Under the pieces are notes generated by a model that was not told the DNA's origin, searched no databases, and saw only the letters and a list, made by a program, of their open reading frames with translations. Positions 1-4,804 of a stretch of 6,033 nucleotides of DNA are shown here, piece by piece. Each line of letters begins with the position of its first letter. The first letter of the stretch is position 1. Made by a program: the position numbers and the translations under genes. Source of the DNA: Bacteroidota bacterium (GTDB lineage: Bacteria > Bacteroidota > Bacteroidia > Flavobacteriales > Flavobacteriaceae); assembly GCA_018656255.1 (NCBI GenBank), contig JABHYI010000173.1, positions 1-6,033 on the forward strand. The letters are read 5' to 3'.

Positions 1-108
1 AAAAACATAGTAATCTATGTTTGGTATGACAATGAGTATGGGTATAGCCACCAAGTAATTAGACTTGCAAAACATATCTCCAAGGTAAGAAGATATACCT
101 ATTACTAA
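1..108 (+). CDS. gap: Glyceraldehyde-3-phosphate dehydrogenase, C-terminal end (partial)
   Basis: This is the tail of a gene that begins before the window; 35 codons and the TAA stop are visible. The translation contains WYDNEYGYSHQVIRLAKHI, the C-terminal GAPDH signature: the WYDNE.GYS block lies near the NAD-binding and active-site region, and the last helix follows. GAPDH converts glyceraldehyde-3-phosphate, phosphate and NAD(P)+ to 1,3-bisphosphoglycerate in cytosolic glycolysis or gluconeogenesis. From memory, the ending VRRYTYY resembles the long (about 480-residue) GAPDH of Flavobacteriia rather than the common form of about 335 residues. The missing N-terminus is needed to confirm that. 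The family call is secure; the paralogue is inferred. An intrinsic terminator follows 53 bases after the stop. Confidence 0.93.
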   Translation, partial: KNIVIYVWYDNEYGYSHQVIRLAKHISKVRRYTYY

Positions 109-160
109 TTGTTAGCCCTGGTGCAACATACCTTTGTAATGAAATAATAACTCAAAAAAT

Positions 161-193
161 AAAGCCATAAACCTTGTGTTGGTGGCTTTTTTT
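161..193 (+). terminator. Intrinsic terminator of the GAPDH gene
   Basis: The 7-base arm AAAGCCA (161-167) pairs perfectly with TGGCTTT (183-189) across a 15-base loop. The 3' arm runs into a continuous T-tract (187-193). It lies 53 bases after the GAPDH stop and before any signal of the next gene, so it should separate GAPDH from the helicase-trmD unit. Confidence 0.75.
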
Positions 194-263
194 AATTGGC
201 TATACCATAGAAAAAACAAGCAAGTATTATATTATACTTTAGAAACACCTAAATTATAAATTG

Positions 264-271
264 TAGCTTTG
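264..271 (+). promoter_or_regulatory. Candidate Bacteroidota -7 box for the helicase gene
   Basis: TAGCTTTG is an exact match to the TAnnTTTG -7 element used by the Bacteroidota primary sigma factor. It lies 15 bases before the ATG at 287, which would give a very short leader. No good TTTG is found about 19 bases upstream (241-244 is AGAA), so only half of the promoter is supported. The box overlaps an alternative TTG codon at 269, which argues against translation starting there. Confidence 0.4.
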
Positions 272-286
272 CCCAAAATAACACTT

Positions 287-1654
287 ATGGATTCTTTTCA
301 GGATTTTAAAATTAACAAACAATTACATTTTGCAATTGAAGACCTGGGGTATGATACACCTACAGAAATTCAAGCAAAATCGTTTGCTCCAATAGGGTCT
401 GGTAAAGATGTGGTAGGTATTGCCCAAACCGGTACCGGAAAAACCTTTGCCTATATGCTCCCTCTTATAAGCGGCTTAAAGTTTTCTAAGCAAATAGACC
501 CGCGCATTTTGGTTTTAGTGCCCACTAGAGAGCTTGTACTGCAAGTAGTTGATGAAATTAAAAAGTTTGGTAAATACTCTTCTATAAGAGTGGTTGGTGT
601 ATATGGTGGTGTAAACATTAACACTCACAAAGAAGCTGTATGGGAAGGCGCAGATATTGTCGTTGCAACTCCAGGAAGGCTCTATGACCTTATTTTAAGC
701 CGCGCTCTTAAAACAAAGCACATAAAAAAATTAGTAATTGATGAGGTAGATGTGATGCTAGATTTGGGTTTTAGGTTTCAGCTCACCAATATCTTTGAAC
801 TACTTCAAGAACAACGTCAAAATATCATGTACTCCGCAACGATGACAGATGATGTTGCTGTTTTTATTAATGATTTTTTTAAAAACCCAACTACGATATC
901 TGTTGCGGTAAGTGGTACCCCTTTAGATAATATCAAACAAACCACCTATGATGTGCCAAACTTCTACACAAAGGCAAATGTGGTTTGTCACTTATTAAAA
1001 GACAAAGAGGTATTTACAAAAACACTGGTATTTGTTCCTAATAAAAAAAGAGCAGATTTATTGTATGAACTATTACAAGAAACCTTTAAAGATGATGTTG
1101 CTGTTATACACTCCAACAAAACACAGAACTATCGTATTCGGTCCATAGAAAACTTTAATGCCAACACAACTCGCATTTTAGTCACTACAGATATCATGGC
1201 ACGTGGTTTAGATTTAGATCTTGTAAGTCATGTTATAAATGTAGACACCCCAAGATTCCCAGAAAATTACATGCATCGTATTGGAAGAACAGGTCGTGCA
1301 CAGGCACAAGGTACCGCAATACTGCTTACCACAGAAAAAGAACAAGCCTTTAGAGAGGATATAGAAACCCTTATGGGCATGACTATTGAAAAAATAGATA
1401 TTGCAAAAGAAGTTGAAATTTCTACCAAATTAACCCTAGAAGAGCAACCTGTAACTCTAGAGAGAGAAAACCCTCACAAGCAACAATTTGAGCAGGGTGG
1501 CACAAGTTTTCATGAAAAGAGTGAGAAAAACAGCCAAACCAACCAAGGAGGCTCCTACAAAAGAACCATAAAATTAAAGTACAAAAAGGCAAGAACTAAA
1601 GGAGATAAAAATTTCAATCAAAGAAACAAACAAAAAGGAAAAAAGCCTTTTTAA
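287..1654 (+). CDS. DEAD-box ATP-dependent RNA helicase (DEVD variant)
   Basis: A cytosolic superfamily 2 RNA helicase of 455 residues that uses ATP to unwind RNA or remodel RNA-protein complexes, probably in ribosome assembly or mRNA turnover. All core motifs are visible in order: Q-motif region (about 4-29, ending TPTEIQ), motif I AQTGTGKT (46-53), Ia PTREL (79-83), GG (107-108), Ib TPGR (128-131), motif II DEVD (152-155), III SAT (183-185), IV LVFVPN (247-252), V TTDIMARGLD (300-309) and VI HRIGRTGR (330-337). A lysine/arginine-rich, low-complexity tail (about 392-455) probably binds RNA. The ATG at 287 is chosen over an in-frame TTG at 269 because the family begins just before the Q-motif and the TTG overlaps a promoter-like box. 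trmD follows after 47 bases. The family is certain; the subgroup (RhlE, DeaD or other) is not assigned. Confidence 0.96.
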   Translation: MDSFQDFKINKQLHFAIEDLGYDTPTEIQAKSFAPIGSGKDVVGIAQTGTGKTFAYMLPLISGLKFSKQIDPRILVLVPTRELVLQVVDEIKKFGKYSSIRVVGVYGGVNINTHKEAVWEGADIVVATPGRLYDLILSRALKTKHIKKLVIDEVDVMLDLGFRFQLTNIFELLQEQRQNIMYSATMTDDVAVFINDFFKNPTTISVAVSGTPLDNIKQTTYDVPNFYTKANVVCHLLKDKEVFTKTLVFVPNKKRADLLYELLQETFKDDVAVIHSNKTQNYRIRSIENFNANTTRILVTTDIMARGLDLDLVSHVINVDTPRFPENYMHRIGRTGRAQAQGTAILLTTEKEQAFREDIETLMGMTIEKIDIAKEVEISTKLTLEEQPVTLERENPHKQQFEQGGTSFHEKSEKNSQTNQGGSYKRTIKLKYKKARTKGDKNFNQRNKQKGKKPF

Positions 1655-1701
1655 ACTTTCTTTGCACTATATCAAGTGATCAATAAACAAGTTAAAACAC
1701 C

Positions 1702-2382
1702 ATGGCTATGCGTATCGATATTATTACCGTATTACCAGAATTACTAAAAAGTCCTTTTGAGGCCTCTATCTTAAAGCGCGCCATAGAAAAAGGATTGGTA
1801 GAGGTGCATTTGCACAACCTAAGAGACTTTGCAACCAATAGCTATAACCAAATTGATGACTATCAATTTGGAGGAGGCGCTGGTATGGTGATGATGATAG
1901 AACCCATAGACAAATGCATCAGTGGCTTAAAAGCAGAGAGAACTTATGATGAGGTAATTTATATGACACCAGAGGGCCAAACACTAGATCAAGGTATCTC
2001 AAACCAATTATCTCTTAAAGGTAATATTATCATTTTATGTGGTCATTACAAAGGAGTTGACCAACGGGTTCGTGATCATTTTATAACCAGAGAAATCTCT
2101 GTTGGGGATTATGTACTAAGTGGCGGTGAGTTAGCGGCAGCGATTGTTTGTGACTCTGTTATAAGATTAATACCTGGAGTTTTAGGCAATGAAACAAGCG
2201 CACTTACAGACAGCTTTCAAGACGGTTTATTAGCGCCACCGACCTACACTAGACCTGCAGAGTATAAAGGTTGGAAGGTGCCAGATGTGCTTTTAAGTGG
2301 TCACGGTGCTAACATTGAAAAATGGAGGGAGGATCAGGCCTATAAAAACACTCAAAATAGGAGACCAGATTTATTAGAATAA
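1702..2382 (+). CDS. trmD: tRNA (guanine-N1-)-methyltransferase TrmD
   Basis: TrmD transfers a methyl group from S-adenosylmethionine to N1 of guanine 37, next to the anticodon, which prevents +1 frameshifting; it is normally essential. The protein has 226 residues, close to the usual length without extra domains. Visible SPOUT/trefoil-knot signatures are GGGAGMVM (57-64), YMTPEGQ (87-93), [12 protein letters not shown] (112-123) and [14 protein letters not shown] (133-146). R155 (in IRLIPGV) and D170 (in TDSFQDG) align with the catalytic R154 and D169 of the E. coli enzyme. The C-terminus has the expected RRPDLLE ending. Two ATGs compete, 1702 and 1708; most relatives I recall begin MRIDI, so 1708 may be the true start. 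No Shine-Dalgarno is present. It probably shares a transcript with the helicase, although a weak promoter (TTTG at 1661, TA at 1684) is conceivable. rplS, a frequent partner, does not follow. Confidence 0.97.
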   Translation: MAMRIDIITVLPELLKSPFEASILKRAIEKGLVEVHLHNLRDFATNSYNQIDDYQFGGGAGMVMMIEPIDKCISGLKAERTYDEVIYMTPEGQTLDQGISNQLSLKGNIIILCGHYKGVDQRVRDHFITREISVGDYVLSGGELAAAIVCDSVIRLIPGVLGNETSALTDSFQDGLLAPPTYTRPAEYKGWKVPDVLLSGHGANIEKWREDQAYKNTQNRRPDLLE

Positions 2383-2385
2383 AAC

Positions 2386-2415
2386 AAAAAGGAAGGCAAC
2401 CAGCCTCCCTTTTTT
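2386..2415 (+). terminator. Intrinsic terminator after trmD
   Basis: The arm AAAAAGGAAGGC (2386-2397) pairs with GCCTCCCTTTTT (2403-2414) around a 5-base loop (AACCA), with one internal A-C mismatch. The T-run ends at 2415. It begins 4 bases after the trmD stop. The matching A-run on the 5' side means it could also work in reverse for the convergent ABC1 gene, though it lies about 100 bases beyond that gene's end. Confidence 0.85.
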
Positions 2416-2437
2416 AAACAACCTAACCAATAAAATA

Positions 2438-2451
2438 GTAGTTAAAACTAC
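2438..2451. repeat. Short inverted repeat in the convergent intergenic region
   Basis: GTAGTT (2438-2443) and AACTAC (2446-2451) form a perfect 6-base inverted repeat with a 2-base centre. On the minus strand it is followed by a T-rich stretch (TATTTTATT), so it may be a weak terminator for the regulator-kinase operon. The stem is short and this role is inferred. Confidence 0.35.
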
Positions 2452-2482
2452 CATCTATTATAATTAAGTACAAGATATATAT

Positions 2483-2516
2483 ATTGTTTAACTTTTTCTC
2501 TAAAAAATTAAACAAT
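2483..2516. repeat. AT-rich hairpin just after the ABC1 locus end
   Basis: ATTGTTTAA (2483-2491) and TTAAACAAT (2508-2516) are perfect 9-base complements. Inside them, TTTTT (2493-2497) can pair with AAAAA (2503-2507), leaving one bulged C and a 5-base loop. The hairpin begins 1 base after the last stop codon of the minus-strand ABC1 locus. With two G-C pairs at most it is not a classic terminator, but its position suggests transcript-end formation or 3'-end stabilisation. Confidence 0.5.
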
Positions 2517-2517
2517 T

Positions 2518-3828
2518 TTACTTTTTTAGGGTTTTGTAATTATTTACAAGCACTTTGGCCCCTAGATCATTCATTAAATTATACAGACCAAAAAAGGTTC
2601 TATTAATGTATAGAAAATGTTTGGATCCTCTATTACCGTTCATTTTACGTAACTGAGTGTCTTTTGAATACTTTTCACTTAGATCTGCCACTTTACTGAA
2701 AAAGGCTTCATCACTAAAATCAAAGGTTTCTTTGTGCATAGGCTGGGTAAATAGGCTTAGCATTTCATGAAACAAGGTAGAGAAAAACTCAATTTCTTCA
2801 GGTGTATCTGTAGGGGATAGAATTTATAATTCATATAATTTTTTTGTAAATATCTCTGGATTATTAATGTTTTCTGGAATTGCTAACTCAAAATAAGGAA
2901 TATAAAAGGAATCAGGAATTACCTTTATGCAACCAAAATCTATGGCAACCAGCTCCCCTTTTGGAGTAACCAAAAAGTTTCCTGGGTGAGGATCTGCATG
3001 CACTCTTTTTAATTCATGCATTTGGTACATGTAAAAATCCCAAAGGGCTTGCCCTAGTTTGTCTGACAATACTTTATTTGTGTTTACTTTGGTGAATTCG
3101 CTTAAATGTTCACCATCAATCCAATCCATAGCAATAATACGGTGGTTTGAGAAATTTGGGTAGTAGTCTGGAAAGATTAGATGCTCAATATGCTTACAAT
3201 CTGCAACCATTTGCTGGCTTTGTTTAACCTCAAGGATGTAATTGGTTTCTTCGAGAAGCTTTTGTTCAACTTCTTCAAAGTACTTATCACTGTCTTTACC
3301 TTTTATATTAAACATCTTTATAGCAACTGGTTTTACCATGGCCAAATCACTGCTAATACTATCTGCAATTCCTGGGTATTGAATTTTAATGGCTAATTTT
3401 TTGCCATCCTTTGAGGCCTGGTGAACTTGTCCAATACTAGCGGCAGCGATAGATTTTGAATTAAAGGTATCAAAGAGATCTTCTGGATGTTTGCCAAAAT
3501 ATTTAAAAAATGTTTTTCTTACCAGAGGAGCCGAAAGCGGTGGTACAGAAAATTGTGCCAGTGAAAATTGTTCTACATATGCCTTGGGCAAAATATTTTT
3601 TTCCATACTTAGCATCTGGGCAACTTTCAAAGCAGAGCCTTTCAAGTTTTTTAAACCATCATAGATATCGCTGGCATTGTTTTGATTAAGTTTCTCTTTG
3701 GCATTTTGAGGATCAACTAGCGTGTCTCCGTAGTATTTAAGTTGATTGATACCAACTTTAACACCTGTTCTCACTAGTCTTGTTGCTCGTGATATTTTAC
3801 CCGTAGGTATACTATCTATTGTTTTCAT
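2518..3828 (-). pseudogene. ABC1/AarF-family kinase gene, whole locus, split by an in-frame stop
   Basis: Reading from the ATG at 3828 to the TAA at 2518-2520 gives 436 codon positions in one continuous frame, interrupted only by a TAA at 2826-2824 after residue 334. The reading runs KLYEL, stop, ILSPTDTPEEIEFF, then FHEMLSLFTQP, and ends with the conserved-looking stretch RKMNGNRGSKHFLYINRTFF. From memory, flavobacterial relatives of about 430-440 residues read KLYELEIL at this point, so the stop replaces a Glu codon: GAA to TAA, one base change at 2826. No frameshift is needed. The downstream part is free of further stops and still looks protein-like, which points to a recent mutation, a sequencing error or readthrough. 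Restart is possible at codons such as TTG 2775 or ATG 2763, but a stand-alone 80-residue fragment is unlikely to be functional. Confidence 0.8.
2824..3828 (-). CDS. ABC1/AarF/UbiB-family atypical kinase, truncated form (334 aa)
   Basis: This is the part translated before the premature TAA. It has the hallmarks of the UbiB/ADCK protein-kinase-like family: a KxGQ-type motif read as KVAQ (68-71), the alanine-rich loop AAASIGQVH (128-136), the ATP-contacting lysine K148 in AIKIQYPG, an ExD-type motif read as ETN (194-196), the catalytic loop VHADPHPGNF (276-285) and DFG (297-299). ATP and metal sites are therefore retained; only the C-terminal helices are lost. Family members (UbiB, COQ8/ADCK3) support isoprenoid quinone or lipid metabolism, usually as ATPases. 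Bacteroidota generally make menaquinone, so a role in ubiquinone synthesis is doubtful and the substrate is unknown. I see no clear membrane segment. The ATG at 3828 follows a CCCCCC run and has no Shine-Dalgarno. The TetR-type gene lies 87 bases upstream on the same strand. Confidence 0.85.
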   Translation of the reverse strand: MKTIDSIPTGKISRATRLVRTGVKVGINQLKYYGDTLVDPQNAKEKLNQNNASDIYDGLKNLKGSALKVAQMLSMEKNILPKAYVEQFSLAQFSVPPLSAPLVRKTFFKYFGKHPEDLFDTFNSKSIAAASIGQVHQASKDGKKLAIKIQYPGIADSISSDLAMVKPVAIKMFNIKGKDSDKYFEEVEQKLLEETNYILEVKQSQQMVADCKHIEHLIFPDYYPNFSNHRIIAMDWIDGEHLSEFTKVNTNKVLSDKLGQALWDFYMYQMHELKRVHADPHPGNFLVTPKGELVAIDFGCIKVIPDSFYIPYFELAIPENINNPEIFTKKLYEL

Positions 3829-3852
3829 GGGGGGCGTAGGTTTTTTTGAGGC

Positions 3853-3869
3853 TATTTGGAACCCAAATA
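3853..3869. promoter_or_regulatory. Candidate operator palindrome before the ABC1 kinase gene
   Basis: TATTTGG (3853-3859) and CCAAATA (3863-3869) form a perfect 7-base inverted repeat with a 3-base centre. It lies 25 bases upstream of the kinase ATG, between the TetR-type gene and its downstream partner. On the minus strand its first arm overlaps AATATTTG, which resembles a -7 box. It could be an operator or an RNA hairpin; which one is inference. Confidence 0.4.
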
Positions 3870-3915
3870 TTTAATGTGGTTTACTCTGAAATTTTAGAAA
3901 ATAAAAAACATGCGT

Positions 3916-4608
3916 TTAATTCATTTTTTCTTTCCATAAAAACTTTCCAAAATCTAGAATACTCTCTAAAGGAGTCGTCTCAAAAACATCAAAAATGGCA
4001 CGTACTGATTTCTCTATAACAACATCAGTTTTCTCGAAAGAGGCAGAGTTGTCTTCCATCCAGTATTTCATAATAAACAGCGTCTGTAACCAGGCTCCTT
4101 CACTAAATACAGAAACAGGCTGTTTTAAAATTTTAAAAGATTTCTCTTCGTTTTTTTGATCAATCAAAGTAGCTGCAAACTCTTTGATGTGTGATCTCAA
4201 GGATTTTAACTGGGATAGATTCTTCATCATATCCCCATGCTGTTTCAAAGCAAACATGACATAACTTCTATTGGCTGTTAACAGTTCAAAGAAGGTGAAG
4301 AAAAAAGTCAGCATTTTTTCTTGATTACTGAAGGTTGCATACTCAGGGTTTTTTTGCCCTAGTTGCATCGCATTGTCAAAAAACGCAGTCCAGATACCTT
4401 GCTGCAGGTTTTCAAAGCTTCCAAAAAATTTATAAAACTCTGCTTCTGTCATGGCATGCTCCTTGGCAAACTTATAGACGCTTTTAGGGGTTTTCTCATG
4501 CATCAGCACATACTCCATATAGGCAGATACAATTACATCTTTAGTAATTTCTTTGGTTTTACCTGAGGTCTTCTTTGCAGCGGTGTTAGTCGTTTTTTTT
4601 GTAGCCAT
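3916..4608 (-). CDS. TetR/AcrR-type transcriptional regulator
   Basis: A 230-residue protein, mostly helical, with the size and layout of a TetR-family one-component repressor. After a lysine/threonine/alanine-rich basic tail (1-20) comes a TetR-like DNA-binding part (about 21-70). Its helix-turn-helix probably spans 38-66 and ends with FYKFFGSFENLQQGIW, which resembles the family's Y..F.SKE.L segment. The rest (about 75-230) would be the ligand and dimer domain and is not recognisable in detail, so no ligand is proposed. The ATG at 4608 is chosen; the frame extends upstream only to a non-standard ATT and that extension overlaps a promoter-like sequence. The ABC1 kinase gene follows after 87 bases, suggesting an operon that this protein regulates. 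Palindromes in the divergent region to htpG are candidate binding sites. The family call rests on the N-terminal pattern only. Confidence 0.75.
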   Translation of the reverse strand: MATKKTTNTAAKKTSGKTKEITKDVIVSAYMEYVLMHEKTPKSVYKFAKEHAMTEAEFYKFFGSFENLQQGIWTAFFDNAMQLGQKNPEYATFSNQEKMLTFFFTFFELLTANRSYVMFALKQHGDMMKNLSQLKSLRSHIKEFAATLIDQKNEEKSFKILKQPVSVFSEGAWLQTLFIMKYWMEDNSASFEKTDVVIEKSVRAIFDVFETTPLESILDFGKFLWKEKMN

Positions 4609-4611
4609 AAC

Positions 4612-4642
4612 TAAATGTATTTTTCTTGTGTAAAAATACAAA
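4612..4642 (-). promoter_or_regulatory. Candidate promoter of the TetR-type gene
   Basis: On the minus strand, TTTG (4642-4639) is followed by exactly 19 bases and then TACATTTA (4619-4612), one base off the Bacteroidota TAnnTTTG element. The spacing is ideal. The box ends only 3 bases before the ATG at 4608, so transcription would begin at or next to the start codon and give a leaderless or nearly leaderless mRNA. Confidence 0.5.
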
Positions 4643-4666
4643 ACGTTCAATCAATTTAAATATTGG

Positions 4667-4688
4667 TTAAACACAATGTTGTGTTAAA
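4667..4688. promoter_or_regulatory. Candidate operator palindrome 1 (TetR-htpG divergent region)
   Basis: AACACAA (4670-4676) and TTGTGTT (4679-4685) are perfect 7-base inverted arms around a 2-base centre. After one mismatched pair, a further 2 base pairs match (4667-4668 with 4687-4688). Its length and symmetry suit a dimeric TetR-type repressor. It lies 24 bases upstream of the -33 element proposed for the regulator gene, so it does not overlap that promoter. Confidence 0.5.
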
Positions 4689-4698
4689 AATAAAATAA

Positions 4699-4713
4699 AT
4701 GACAACCTGTCAT
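4699..4713. promoter_or_regulatory. Candidate operator palindrome 2 (TetR-htpG divergent region)
   Basis: ATGACA (4699-4704) and TGTCAT (4708-4713) are perfect 6-base inverted arms with an ACC centre. It sits 10 bases from palindrome 1 and 21 bases before the proposed htpG -33/-35 element. Its half-site differs from palindrome 1, so the two may bind different proteins, or only one may be real. Confidence 0.45.
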
Positions 4714-4734
4714 AAAATCAAACGTGGTATTTTC

Positions 4735-4765
4735 TTTGACTATAATGATTTGGAATGTAATATTT
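4735..4765 (+). promoter_or_regulatory. htpG: Candidate htpG promoter
   Basis: The same bases fit two models. As a Bacteroidota promoter, TTTG (4735-4738) is followed by 19 bases and TAATATTT (4758-4765). As a classical sigma-70 promoter, TTGACT (4736-4741) is followed by 16 bases and TAATAT (4758-4763). The start of transcription would fall near 4770, leaving about 35 bases of leader. No CIRCE (HrcA) element was found here. Confidence 0.5.
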
Positions 4766-4804
4766 CCGAAGAAATTAAATCATAATTCAATAAATTATAC
4801 GAAC

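Noticed and set aside
46..187. AGCCACCAA (46-54) is complementary to TTGGTGGCT (179-187), a possible anti-terminator pairing with the GAPDH terminator arm.
   Set aside because: Nine matching bases over this distance can arise by chance, and the first copy is fixed by the conserved codons of the GAPDH C-terminus.
269..286. TTG at 269 as the helicase start, adding six residues.
   Set aside because: The extra residues precede the usual family start, and the TTG overlaps an exact TAnnTTTG box. The ATG at 287 is more likely.
1632..1652. Hairpin AAAAAGG / CCTTTTT at the end of the helicase gene as a terminator.
   Set aside because: Only two G-C pairs, the T-run is part of the stem, and it overlaps the stop codon. 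It is better explained by lysine-rich codons, and the close spacing to trmD favours co-transcription.
3181..3396. Plus-strand open frame of 71 codons inside the kinase gene.
   Set aside because: It is antisense to a well-supported ABC1 coding region and has no recognisable protein features.
4363..4566. Plus-strand open frame of 67 codons inside the TetR-type gene.
   Set aside because: It is a shadow of the coding strand with no family resemblance.
4609..4650. Upstream extension of the TetR-type gene to a start at 4650.
   Set aside because: It would require an ATT start, adds an unlikely sequence, and covers the best promoter match. The ATG at 4608 is preferred.
4731..4804. CIRCE (HrcA) heat-shock element before htpG.
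   Set aside because: No TTAGCACTC-type inverted repeat is present.
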